Shown in pieces: positions 22,414-34,479 of a DNA stretch of 64,000 bases. This DNA comes from Lycium barbarum. Lineage: Eukaryota > Streptophyta > Magnoliopsida > Solanales > Solanaceae. Each line of letters opens with the position of its first letter. Position 1 is the first letter of the stretch. A program made the translations under genes and the position numbers. The notes under the pieces are model-generated. The model was not told the origin of the DNA, did no database searches, and saw only the letters and a program-made list of their open reading frames with translations. The stretch covers positions 117,227,601 to 117,291,600 of the forward strand of contig NC_083339.1 of NCBI RefSeq assembly GCF_019175385.1. The letters run 5' to 3'.

Positions 22414-22436
22414 TACCTCCCCACCCCCCACCCCAA
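22414..22436 (-). other. copia-2 polypurine tract
   Basis: On the minus strand this reads a run of ggggtgggggg and ggggagg directly before the LTR, the usual plus-strand primer site of an LTR element. Confidence 0.65.
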
Positions 22437-22608
22437 GTTGGAAGTGAGTTTCTCACAGCCAACTGGCAAAATGTTTTATGCCAGTGGGAGACTTGGTAAG
22501 CACATCTGCAAGTTGATCATGAGTAACAATGTGACATAGAGAGATCAGACCATCTTGAAGTTTGTCCCTCACAAAGTGACAATCTACCTCAATGTGTTTG
22601 ATCCTCTC
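22437..22608 (-). pseudogene. copia-2 RNase H C-terminus (end of pol)
   Basis: The minus strand encodes RIKHIEVDCHFVRDKLQDGL and then THDQLADVLTKSPTG, the conserved end of a copia RNase H domain, finishing close to the polypurine tract. The upstream part of the domain lies at 31462 and beyond, because a solo LTR is inserted exactly here with TSD ctctc. Confidence 0.85.
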
Positions 22609-22730
22609 TGTAACACCTCGTACCTCCTAACTATGTTACTTTCATGATTCGAGACTTAGAGACCAAGACAAAGTGTGTTGAGATTGAAATCATCTCAAAA
22701 CGGTAAAAGTATGTCCACGTCAAAATGCAG

Positions 22731-23020
22731 GGGCCGTACATTTTTTTATGGGACGTACTTCTTGAACGTATCTCACAGGGAAAAATCAAAAGTCACTGGA
22801 ATTTGACAATTCCAGGTACGGCCTGAATGTATGGGACGTACATTATTGTACGGGCCGTACTTCTTGCCCGTCCAATTTGCACGAGACGTACTTTAAAGTA
22901 TGGGCCATACTTTTTATCACGTATCTCACAGACCAAAAATCGTAGCTTCTGGAAATTGACATACGAGGTACGTCCACAATGTACGGTACGTACATTATTG
23001 TATGGGCCGTACATTGTGCC
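22731..23020. repeat. Repeated GTAC-centred palindromes inside the solo LTR
   Basis: Variants of gggccgtac, gggacgtac and gtacggtacgtac recur about nine times in 290 bp, spaced by short AT-rich segments. tacgtatctcacag-like sequence occurs twice (about 22767 and 22919). Similar peptides on both strands are a side effect of the symmetry. Confidence 0.75.
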
Positions 23021-23856
23021 CGTATTTCTTCCCGCTTCAGTAAGAGTATAAATACGTGGGTTTAGTTTTTAATCCTATTTTTCATATTCTCAAGCCCTAA
23101 CACAAAGTTCTTCTCCTCCTACCATCAAGATACACTAAGGCAAACCTATTCCACGCCTTTCAAGTGAATTGTAACATGTATCCATGATTTCTAAAGACCA
23201 TTAGTTACAAGTTTTGGAGCATTAACAAGTATGTAGGGTTTCTATATATGTGTGGCAATATCATTGTTCTTCCCCACGCCACGTTCTTCCATGATTATAC
23301 GAAATTTCACCAAAACTAGAGTTTCCAACCATGTTCATGATAACCCTAACTACATGTACCATGATGTACCATGTTGTATTAATAATTCATTATTGTGTTC
23401 TTAATATTCCATTTTGGTTATTGAGAATTTATCTGTAATCCATGAAAACCAATACTTTGCATTCCATGGGTTCTTAAATGCAAGATATGAACTTTTATAT
23501 TTATTTTCATGAACTTCTACATGCTTCCATGTTTTCATACAAGTTATACTATATACTTATAACCATGCTATATTATACTCACAAAATTATGTTCACAAGC
23601 GATGTTTATGAATTGAGTTTACAAGTCATGCTTACAAGCCATGTTATACAGACCATTGGCCCAGATGCAAACTATATCCATGTTCATATTTTTGGGAGTA
23701 GCATAGGTTTATCGAGAAGGCTCAGATATCTTGAAACTACGTATGCCACCGTAGGGAAGGGTCGATCCGCCCAGATTAGGATGACACTTTCAGACAGTTA
23801 AATTGGATCCATTTTCATGTCATGCTTATATCTCATACCCTGACAAGGTGTGGGGC

Positions 23857-24627
23857 TGCTCACAAATCTCACATAAAACATCCATGTTAATAAGGACCTT
23901 CCAATTGCTTGGAACACTAGGAGAAGTTTGAACACATACCTTGTTTCCTTATCTCTTCACTCGGCTAGGGGCATATATTGCACAAATGAATGATTTAATT
24001 TCTCCAACAACTCTTTCATGTTAATAAGGACCTTCCAATTGTTTGGAACACTAGGAGAAAATAATTTTTCTTGATGAATTTCCATGGCACCAAATTTCTT
24101 GCCATGGCCGAATACCACTATATTTCTCTTTCTTGATGTTTCTTGAACTTGTGAAGAAGATTATGTCTTATTGTGTGAGAAATTTTCCAATATATATTTA
24201 GCCTCATCAAATAGAATGTGGACACATGCCCCCCCCCCCCCCCCCCCCCTCCCATTTTTTCTTGAAACTTCTTAAAATAAAGGATAATTATATCCTTAAT
24301 TTGTCATCTTTAACTACATATGTTATTAGTCCATATGGGCCAAGGCCCATATCTACCTTGGCCGGCCACCTTGGCCCATTTCATAAATTTTCTTGAAGTT
24401 TTTATGAAATTTCCATTTTGCCCCTAGTCTTTCACAATATTATCATAAGCCAATTTGTGAATTTCTGTTTTTGCCCTTAGCCTTTCTCAATATTTCCATA
24501 CTAATAATATTCATAAATAATATTCATAATAACTTGTACATTAAAATAATTTTTTGAAAATGGTCTTGCTCTTAACTTACCACGACTATCTCGAATTATC
24601 CGAACGTACAAAATACGGGCTATAACA
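23857..24627 (-). repeat. 3' LTR of the non-coding element, truncated
   Basis: Matches 30465-31180 closely, including actcggctaggggcatatat and a poly-C run. It lacks the other 2.3 kb of the LTR. A block of about 41 bp (gttaataaggaccttccaat and neighbours) occurs twice, near 23884 and 24018, but only once in the 5' LTR. Confidence 0.8.
24230..24249. repeat. Poly-C run in the LTR (partner at 30811-30832)
   Basis: About 20 consecutive C. The same position in the other LTR holds about 22, so the run was part of the element when it inserted. A poly-G run lies at 24695-24712 in the internal region. Confidence 0.9.
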
Positions 24628-24641
24628 TCCTCCCCCCCTTT
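24628..24641 (-). other. Polypurine tract of the non-coding element
   Basis: On the minus strand aaaggggggggagga lies directly before the 3' LTR start tgttatagccc. Confidence 0.75.
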
Positions 24642-26863
24642 AGAACATTCGTCCTCGAATGTTCAACTGCCCTTATGGGATCTTATAACACTTCGGGGGG
24701 GGGGGGGGGGGGTCCCTCTTATAATTGTTCTTTTCTTCATGCCCATTTCTTATCTTTTACCCTATTTTCCTTTATAATCGAACTTCTTGGTCTTTACATG
24801 AGTCCTCATTCCGTGTCATGGGTTTTCTAATCTGCTGTGCTAACTCATGTTCCTTGTACTCTCCCGATCATCTCTTTCTGTTATTGCTTCGTCACCACAC
24901 CTTAACAGAAGCCCTGTCTTGGTACGCAATTTTCACTTAACGATCCAATATGGCCACAGGCCGTTCCTTGCTCTCATTTTATCTACAGTATTACAGTCTC
25001 GCTTATCATGCTATAAATATCCATCGGTCTTTGGTGTTCTCTTTTCTTCGCCCCCTGTTTCTTTATGTTTTTGTCACTATCCCTTTTTAATCTTTCGTTC
25101 CATATATTTTTCCAAAAACATATGTACGTACTGTTTCCTTGCCATTCATTATCATTCGCAGTCCAGTTGCGCTTACGGCGACTTATGATCCGAATTCACC
25201 CAACTTCTTAGTTTGCAACATCTTTGAGTTCTTATTCCAACTTTCTCTTTTCTTCCTTCCCTCACATTTCTCGACACAAGTGTACTTATCTTTGATTTCT
25301 TTGTACTGGAACTCGTTTCGTCCATCGTTATTCCTTGTTGACTCTCCGGTGTGGATTCTTTACAAGTATGATCGAGCAGTGCTTCACGCCGATGATTCAT
25401 ATACTTTCATAGCGTATATTCTCATATTCCGTATAATTGATGGTCTACGAACTATTTTCTAATATCCGATAAACTCTTTTATTTCATTCATAGGCACAAC
25501 GTTCTTTCTTTCTTTCAAAAGTTCCCCGACTACCAATTGTTGATACTTTCGTTATAATAGTCGTTCTCGTCCGAAGCATATTTTGGATCTTATCATTTTC
25601 TCCCTTATCCTTTCTGCATTTAGCTTGTAGCCATTTTCTCGCTCTTTTTATTACTCGTTAGAACATATTGCTGCGTACTTAGGTACGGCGCAAATTTGTC
25701 CGATATAAGGGATTCAAATCATGGTCTAAACATATCATAATTCATGTTGGCAAGAAGAATTTTCTTAAGGTATCTTTCATTCTTTCCCTTTATGTCGGCC
25801 TCACGGTACACTCATTGTCAATTCGTTTCTACTTCTTCCATGTATCCTTTTGATGTGCCGACATGTTTCAAACTCTGGTCCCGAGCTAATAAATTTCCTT
25901 CTTTGGCGTTTGAAAGTGTTGTGATTCCTTTTTAAGCCTAATATAATATGGTCTCCCCCCCTTTTTAGGGGCTCCTCATATGCCAATAGTCCTTTTTGTG
26001 AAATCTCTTTCCAACTCTGTGCATAGCATATCGAAACTTCTCACCATAAGTTTTTCTTTCATTTTATGCCTATATCATCATTCTTGTCAACATTCTCAAA
26101 TGTTCTCCTCTTCCTTCGACTAATCCGTTAGTATACCTTTTCTACTTTCATTCTTAACCCTCCCTAGGTTCCTTTCTCCTCGAACACTTTTCTCCTTTTG
26201 CCATTGGTGGCATCGACTCTGAAGTTCATGAAATATTACTTTATACGCGCAATTCCGTTTCACTCTTAAGTCATCTTTTCAGAAAGACACTTCCATATCT
26301 GAGGCATCCACATTAATATGGCTGCACATTTATTCCTTTATATACCTTTCAGTGGCCGGAATTTTCTAACATCGTCACAAGACTTTATCATTCTTTCTCT
26401 TACTTCACATTCCTTGTCGTAGTCACTATTTCTTTGGCCCTACTTATTGGAATCGGTTCTCGAGCCTCACACATTCCTCTTTTGTTCTATATTCCCACTC
26501 CTTATCCTTTTCGCATGCCTACTTTGAGTTCTTAGCCAAATAGTCTCGTGCTTTGCCGGTAGTTTCTCTCGGGAGCTTCACTCACTGAAGTTTCTTATTT
26601 TTCATTTTCTTCCGACACTTTGATCTCTTTATTTTCCATCTACTCACTCACTTTCTTTTCCAAATATCGTTGTGTTAAGACTTTTCCATTCTTAACCTGT
26701 AGTGAAAATAACATCAGCTTATCTTATAACACCTGCACCATTCATTTTTGTTGTCACTTAAGCTTCGGTACCCTTACTCAATTGTTGTCTTCCATACCGC
26801 AGCACCGCTCGCTGGGACACACATGCCCACCGATACGATCACATATGTGGGATATCCTACGCA

Positions 26864-26907
<44 letters not shown>

Positions 26908-28107
26908 CTATCAACTAGCCCACAAAATACTTCCAAACGCTATTCAAGCCTATCCAAATTTCCAGAGTTGTGATGCACTTTCTGTTTCTTCACCAATCTA
27001 GTCTGTCTCATCCTACGCGACCTCTTATGGTGTCCAACCATCCCGTATATTTTAGTTTCCCTTAGGCTACTCTAACTTTCACTTGTCTCTTATATCTGAA
27101 TTTACAGAACTTTAGTGTACTTCCCAGGGGGGTCACCCATCCTAAGATTTCCCTCGCCTTAGCACGCTTAACCTCGAAAGTTTGATGAAATTCAGTGCCT
27201 TAGTGCTGATATAATCGCGTCCCCTTCCTCGCACGACCGTTATTACATGATCTGGAGCAAGTCAAAGTCTCACAGATTTCGAGACACCCGCGTAGCACGT
27301 CTTTCTCCTTTACAATTACTATTTTACCCTTTTTCGATCCTCAATATTTACCTTTCACTTTCGTGTATAACTAACTTTCGTCCTAGATTCCCAGATTCCC
27401 GCTGGTAACGAATATACCTTTATCGCCATTACTTGTGGGTACTCAGGTACCAGCTTATTCGGATTTCCACTCACCATCCTTACATAATAATTTACAGCAA
27501 AACTGATTGTTGACTTTCTGAACCCTCCAACAGATCTTGCTCTTACTACACTTGCAGGTGACCCATTTAATTCTTCAGCCTGCTAATCGTCCTTTTCAGA
27601 ACTATTCTTTATGTCGTGCCAAGTCCATAACCCTTCCGAAGCAACGCATCCCACTTATCGTCTGGTCACGATATTTCCTTTCCACGCTTCTTCCTGTTAA
27701 GCGTACCTAACTAAATGACCTGATTAACAGTTTCGACAGAAGCTCTTTTACCATTCTTTCTATTTAAAAGTTGTACGCAACAAATATCGACAATACCTCA
27801 CAGAACATACAGTTATATGACACATTCCAGCCATCCAGAGTTTCCAGTTCCAGGTAACAAAACAAATATATCAAGACTTGCTTCTATGACTTCCCATATC
27901 ATCACTTACCTTCTTCCGTCGTATGTAAGGCTTATATAAGGAATCTCATTTTCCTATGACTTGGCTCTATCGCACGATCTAAGACAAAAAGAAGGTCAAC
28001 AATCCCTAGATGCCCTGCAGCCTCCTGCTTATAAGTGTGGCCGGCTTCACACCCATAAATAGGACTTTACTGGACACGACTTTGCAGACAACCCCTAGGA
28101 CAAACCT
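24642..28107. other. Internal region of the non-coding LTR element
   Basis: The plus strand is pyrimidine-rich and the minus strand purine-rich. No minus-strand frame exceeds about 75 codons, and no gag, protease, RT or integrase motif was recognised. A (TA)n microsatellite lies at 26866-26903. Plus-strand frames up to 113 aa (24725-25462, 26620-26904) are hydrophobic, T-rich and antisense to the element, so I treat them as chance. Confidence 0.6.
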
Positions 28108-28119
28108 GCTCTGATACCA
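28108..28119 (-). other. Primer-binding site (initiator tRNA-Met type)
   Basis: On the minus strand tggtatcagagc, the standard complement to the 3' end of initiator tRNA-Met, lies 3 nt from the LTR end (28123). Confidence 0.9.
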
Positions 28120-28122
28120 CTT

Positions 28123-31100
28123 TGTCACACCCTAACCTACTAGGGTGTGATGGGCACCCGACCCCATATTCGGAGTCGAGCGAACCCGCTGACTCTTAAC
28201 ACATACATAATCTTTTGGACTTTTTAATCAAATAAAGATGAAATGCATAGTACAACTTTCAGAAATATTCTTTTTCGTTGCTTTCAAATCAGACAAAATC
28301 TGTAATCATATAGAACTTATATCATAACACAAAATGACACATCGGCTGATGGAGCCGCTTACAGAACTGACAACCAATACCCACGACTCTGTCTACAAAG
28401 TCTCTAACATTAATCCGACATCATAGCACACCTACTCTGACTCGGCCGCACTCCAGAAACAAGTGGAGCTTTTCCAACTCTGCTGGAACATCTTCTATAA
28501 TAGCTTCAGCTCATCTGGGTGTACCTGCGCGGCATGAAACACAGCCCCCGAAGAAAGGGGGTCAGTACGGAAAATGTACTGAGCATGTAAGACAAGAATC
28601 ATAGTAAAAGAATCATAACTGATACAAGAGCTGCAGAAACTTATACAATGTCCAGAATACCAAAACTCTTGCCTTTGGAGCATAATCATGCATATCATTA
28701 TCACATAACGTACCCGGCCCGTTATGGGACTCGGTGGATAAAATTATATCATCATACTTTTCGTATCATCATGCATACATATACATATACATATATATAC
28801 CGTACCCGACCCTCTAGTGAGGGACTCGGTGAATGAAGTCATACCGTACCCGGCCCATTAAGGGACTCGGTGAATAGAATCATGCATGTGAACATCATAT
28901 ATCATATACATACCGTACCCGGCCCTCTAGTGAGGGACTCGGTGAATGAATCATACCGTACCCGGCCCATTAAGGGACTCGGTGAATCAAATCATCATAT
29001 GCCCTCCTGGCCACCATAACACATCATCGTCATCATCATATCATCATAAACATATACCGTACCCGGCCCTCTAATGAGGGACTCGGTGAATAATGCAGAG
29101 GAGTACGCACAATGACATACTCGGCCCGGGACTCGGTGAATAGACATATTAAGGCGTGCACGAACAGAGTAGTGAGAAACTATAAGCATATAAATCAAGA
29201 CTTGATAAATAAGTATACTTACCGACATCGGAGGGCTCAGAAACAAGTTTCGGGTCAATCCGACTTAGTATGAGAAAGTTATGAGCGTTTGAAGTACAGA
29301 AGCTTCTACGAACATTTCAGAAGCCATTTTTGGAGAATCGAAGCAACAATCATATCAAGTATCTTTCGGATATCGTATGGATCAAATCAAATATAGCCTT
29401 TAGAATCATGTGTACATATCAAAGTGTATCAAAGACTTAGCGGAATAATCAAACGTGCCATCATTTGAAAATCAAGACATAAGCCATATCACTTTTCTTT
29501 CGAATGCCAATTCGGAAACATATCAAACAAACTTCGAACATTATGGATACACATCAAAACCATATGAAACAGCTTATGGAAGTCAAGAATATTAGCCATC
29601 CTAGTGGCTCTAAGAATAGGAAATTCTTTGAATTCATACATATACGTCATTTGCTCGTTTCATAGAGATCATGCCAAAAGAAAGAAAGGTAAGCCTTACA
29701 TACCTGTCTCACGACCAACTAGCCACGCTTATTTGTCCAAACTTGCTAGTCTACATTCAAGAGAATTGACATAATCATTAGATTCATCGACATATACTCG
29801 TCTTAGTCTTTCAAATGAGTTCATTTATATACTACCGAAATTTCGGCAGCATTTCCCCTGTAAATACGTCATCCCCGAGAATCTAACTCGGCCAAATCAT
29901 CAACAACAATCCGAGAATTCAACTCGGCCAAACTATCAACAACAATACCAACAATCGTGCCAACAACATCAACAATCAATTCAAGACGCATTCTAACATT
30001 AACAACCTTTGTCATACAATTCAATGACATTTCATTTATATTCAATTCAATTCACTTAGCATTCAAAACGACTCAATCAACATACTACTTCACCCGAAGC
30101 CTTCCAAATTCAACAAGAACAATAACAACCTATTTCCTTCTTTCAAATTCAACCATAACAACCCAACTTACAATTTTCCAACACATGTCTTACTTCCAAA
30201 TTCATGAATTATGTCAACAACCCATACATTAACAAATTTATTCTTACAAATATAAGAAACCACACTAATGTCACACTAACTTCTTCAATAATGCACAAAC
30301 AATTTCAAATTCATTTCAAGCCACCAAACCTTCATTTTACATCATGGAATCCACAACACAACAATCGAACTACTAAATAAAATTAATTCATAACTTCTAC
30401 ACAACATGCTCTACATTCGGCCATGACCCTTATATCCATATTCCATGAATTTCATCCATTTCTACCTTCTACAATACTCACAAATCATCCATAAAACATG
30501 TAAGAGAAGTTTGAACACATACCTTCTTCCCTTATTTCTTCACTCGGCTAGGGGCATATATTGCACAAATGAATGATTTAATTGCTCCAACAACTCGTTC
30601 ATGTTAATAAGGACCTTCCAATTGCTTGGAACACTAGGAGAAAATAATTTTTCTTGATGAATTTCCATGGCACCAAATTTCTTGCCATGGCCGAATACCA
30701 CTATATTTCTCTTTCTTGATGTTTCTTGAACTTGTGAAGAAGATTATGTCTTATTGTGTGAGAAATTGTCCAATATATATTTAGCCTCATCAAATAGAAT
30801 GTGGACACATGCCCCCCCCCCCCCCCCCCCCCTTTTTTTCTTGAAACTTCTTAAAATAAAGGATAATTATATCCTTAATTTGTCATCTTTAACTACATAT
30901 GTTATTAGTCCATATGGGCCAAGGCCCATATCTACCTTGGCCCATTTCATAAATTTTCTTGAAGTTTTTATGAAATTCCCATTTTGCCCCTAGTCTTTCA
31001 CAATATTATCATAAGTCATTTTGCGAATTTCTCTTTTTGCCCTTAGCCTTTCTCAATATTTACATTCTAATAATATTCATAACAACTTGTACATTAAACT

Positions 31101-31180
31101 AATTTTTTGAAAATGGTCTTGCCCTTAACTTACCACGACTATCTCAAATTATCCGAACGTACAAAATACGGGCTATAACA
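28123..31180 (-). repeat. 5' LTR of the non-coding element, 3.06 kb
   Basis: It runs from tgtcacaccctaacc at the left (LTR 3' end on the minus strand) to gggctataaca at the right (LTR 5' end). It contains a tandem hairpin array (28707-29142), a stretch with repeated caacaat/caattca at 29890-30240, and a poly-C run. Confidence 0.85.
28707..29142. repeat. Array of seven hairpin-forming repeats in the 5' LTR
   Basis: Seven units contain cgtacccggccc (or a close variant) followed by gggactcggtgaat. Four of them carry ccctctagtgaggg or a close variant, a 5-bp stem around tagt/taat. The other units have ccc-gttat/attaa-ggg or collapsed forms. Spacing varies from about 40 to 100 bp, with catcatat-rich spacers. 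Confidence 0.85.
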
Positions 31181-31461
31181 CTAAATCAGTTATGTCATGT
31201 CAGATGTTCAGAGTCATATAGCCAGTATTGGCTCGACATTTATTATATTTTCAGACTATTTTCGCACCATGATATAAATAATATTTTCAGTATTACTATG
31301 ATGTCTCATGTTTTATTCAAACTATTCATGTTTTAATTTATATTCCGCATCAATTCATGTCTCGTGTTGATTCAGCAAGCCATGTGGTTCGCTCGATCAC
31401 ATGCAGTAAAACACCGAGTGTCGTGTTACGCCCAGGCCATGGTTCTGGGCGTGACACTCTC

Positions 31462-32640
31462 ATGGAACACAAGATTCTTTACTATGTATATGGTAAATTG
31501 ACTATCACAAAAGGCAATAATTGGGATGGGAAAAGGGATGGTGAGTTCTCTGAATAATCTGCTTAACCTTGACAACTCTCCAACAAGTTTCTGCTGAGGA
31601 CAATGAGACAATCTCTCTCTTCTTAGATTCCAACTAATGGGACTAATTCCCAGTAGAACCAGATAGCCACTTACAGTCTCCTTGAGTCTGGGCATAATTC
31701 CTAGTTTGAGTCACAGTATCCTATCAAGGTGCAATCAGGATCATTAGAGAAGAATATCACCGACGTAGGATCAGTTTTCAAGTATCTTAGCAAATGAAAT
31801 GCTGCTTTGAGATATGGTTCCTTGGGATCCTGCATGAACTGACTAAGATGTTGCACACTATAGGCAATGTCAAGCCCAGTGTTGGTCAGAATGTTCAGCT
31901 TACCAACCAGCTTTCTGTAGTATGTAGGATCAGGTAGTTGTGAATCCTCTTGAGCTTCGAGTTTGACATATGGATCAAGGGGAATGAGAAACCACTGAGT
32001 GACAAGCAATCACATTGTTTGAGAAAATCAATGGTAAACTTTCTTTATGAGGCTATTACACTATCATTCTTGTACAATACTTCCAACCCCAAGAAATAAA
32101 GAGTTATCCCAAGTCCTTGATATTGAAAGTCTAATGGAGAAAATCTTTTAATGTTGTAATCTCTGTGGAATCAGTCCCAGTGATGATCACATCATCAGCA
32201 TAGACTGCAACAATAGCTGTATTGGATCCTCTGTGTCTGAGAAACAGTGAGTAGTCATTCAAAGAGTGTTTATACCCTCTAAAACATAATGCTTCAGTAA
32301 GTTTGCCATACCATTTCCTACTTGCTTATTTCAAACCATACAAGTATTTACTAAGTTTGCAAATAGATCCAGGTGTATCTACTGCAAGGCCAGGAGGAAA
32401 ATCCATATAAACTTCTTCATTCAAGTACCCATATAGGAAAACATTGTTAATATCTAATTGTGAGATTTCCAATCCTTTCTTAACTGATGTAGCTAATAGT
32501 GCTTTGACAGTTGTCATTTTAAAAACAGGTGAAAATGTTTCTGTGTAGTTTACTCCATCTTGTTGAGTGTAACCTTTCACAACAAGCCTGCCTTTAAATA
32601 TTTCTATACTCCCATCTGCTTCGTGCTTCTCCTTATACAC
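31462..32640 (-). pseudogene. copia-2 reverse transcriptase and RNase H, broken
   Basis: RT is recognisable from [20 protein letters not shown] (about 32540-32600) through [20 protein letters not shown], and at the catalytic AVYADDVIITG (about 32180-32212). Downstream, DPTYYRKLVGKLNILTNTGL (about 31880-31940) and the RNase H motifs CDSN and AFCDSQFTIYIVKN follow, up to the insertion at 31461. Several frameshifts and stops split it into three open pieces, so no active enzyme is expected. Confidence 0.9.
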
Positions 32641-32658
32641 CCAACTGCAAGAAATAGA

Positions 32659-34205
32659 TTATTTGTTTTTGGGAAAGAGAACTATGTCCCATATATAATT
32701 AGAATGTAAACCTTCAAATTCCTGATTCATGGCAGCTTGCCAAGCAGGTATAACAGCTGCTTCTTCATAAGAAGATGGTTCATTGTCATTGCAAATATTC
32801 ATCACAAAAGATTGACTATAATGAAGCAAGTTGTTAGATGGGATATGGTGATGTAAGGAAAATAAAGCAGAAAATGAATCAGTAGAGGCAGTAGTACTAT
32901 TAGGAGCATCAGGTTTCAACTTGGAAAGTGAACAAATGAAGTATTGTAAGTGTGTAGGTAGTTTATTTGCATTATTGGATCTTCTTGGTTGGGATGCAGA
33001 TGGACTAAGTGTAGGTGTAGGAATGGGTGAGTGCTGACCATGAGTGTATAAGTGTTGCGGTGAGTTAGTAACAGATATAAAAGTATCGAGTGACACATTA
33101 TCAGTAGTGTGACTATCACCAGCAGTAATACTAGGATCATTATGTTGTGTGTGTGTGTGTGTGGCATGTGTAGAATTAAAAACTGCATCATCATGAGAAA
33201 AATATACACTAAGAGTTGGAACGGAGGACACACGAGAGTCTGGAGTGGAGAAGGGGAAAACATGTTCACAAACGGACACATCTCTAGAAATGCAAATTTT
33301 TTTAGACTCTAGGTTAAGCATTTTGTACCCTTTGATCCCAGGAGGATATCTAATGAAAACATGAGGAATAGTTCTAGATTGGAATTTATCTCTATGAACT
33401 TTGAGTATGGTAGGGTAACACAAGCATCCAAAACTTCTTAGATGAGAATACAAAGGTTTCTTGTTGTAAAGTAGTCCAAAAGGCATTTGTTGTTAAGGTA
33501 AGTAGTAGGAAGCCTATTAATCAAGTATGTTGTTGTCAAGACACATTCACCCTAGTATTTTAAGGTAATTTAGACTGAAATAACAATGCTCTAGCTATCT
33601 CAAGAAGATATTTATGTTTTCTTTCCACTACACCATTTTGTTAAGGTGTGTCGGGACAAGAGTTTTTAAGAATGATGCCTTTGGATAGAAAGAAAGAAGT
33701 GGCTTCTGTACTGGTTTTCTCTAAGCCATTATCAAACCTTATAACTTTGATGTTGGTCTGGAATTGAGTTTCAACCATAGGAATGAATGCTTTGATTATT
33801 TGAAGAGCATACTCTTGCAGCTTGGTAAGTAAGTTCAGGTGGATCTACTGAAATCATCTACAAGTGTGAGGAAATATCTATAGTTATCATATGTTGACAT
33901 GTGATAGGGGCCCCATAGATCTACATGTGTCATGTCAATATTTTGTGTGAGGTGTTAGTTCTAGTTGGGAAAGGAAGTCTGTTTTGTCTGGCCATGGGGC
34001 AAACAAGACTGAAAAAGGATTGTTTAAGTGAAAAAGTAACTGGTATAGTTAATATTTTCTTCATCTTAATGACGGGAACACGCCCAAGTCTATGATGCCA
34101 CAGAATATTTGCATTACTTGTGATAGCATTATCTCCATGAAATGAGCCAGATGTAGAATTTAAAAGCAGCAAAATATGTCTTATTATTAATGGAGTATCA
34201 TACAT
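32659..34205 (-). pseudogene. copia-2 integrase, broken
   Basis: An N-terminal HHCC region with ILWHHRLGRVPVIKMKKI is visible near 34060-34115. The core (33500-33930) is degraded by stops. The C-terminal part (32659-33486) is open for 275 codons and includes LRSFGCLCYPT and a long Ser/Thr/His-rich linker toward RT. A (CA)n-like run at 33145-33162 encodes a THTHT stretch. Confidence 0.85.
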
Positions 34206-34479
34206 TGGAAGGAGATTGACACAACTAACTCAATGAGCTACACAATCATGATCCATTGAACATCTTACAATGGAAGAATAGCTTAAGGAACTAGAGAAAG
34301 ACTGACTTGATGAACTAGAAACGTTACAACGGTTAAACAAAGCATAAGAAATCGCATTAGCATCACCAGACTTGAGACAATGTGTGCATAGCAGATACAA
34401 ACCATCTATGACTTCACCAATCTCCTGAAAAGAACTGTAGTAGACATGAAGTAGCAGAGAAAATAATCAGAGATCTTAA

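Larger units (their letters stand above)
23857..31180 (-). mobile_element. Non-coding LTR retrotransposon (LARD-like) nested in the solo LTR
   Basis: On the minus strand the parts are 5' LTR (31180 to 28123), a primer-binding site, a 3.5-kb internal region without coding sequence, a polypurine tract, and a 3' LTR (24627 to about 23857). The 3' LTR is truncated to about 770 bp. Both LTRs start tgttatagcccgtattttgt on the minus strand. Large LTRs with a non-coding interior are the definition of a LARD, which must borrow proteins from a coding relative. Confidence 0.8.
22609..31456 (+). mobile_element. Solo LTR inserted in copia-2 and itself interrupted
   Basis: It starts tgtaacacctcgtacc at 22609 and ends ttctgggcgtgaca at 31456, flanked by the perfect TSD ctctc (22604-22608 and 31457-31461). 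Its own sequence is 22609 to about 23856 and 31181-31456 (about 1.5 kb). The middle is a later LTR element. Across the insertion the copia RNase H reading resumes cleanly. Confidence 0.85.

Noticed and set aside
22793..23051. Overlapping 73- and 74-codon frames on both strands with similar MYG-type starts
   Set aside because: They are produced by the GTAC palindromes of the solo LTR.
24725..25462. Several plus-strand frames of 71-113 codons
   Set aside because: They are hydrophobic, pyrimidine-rich and antisense to the LTR element, with no start context or domain.
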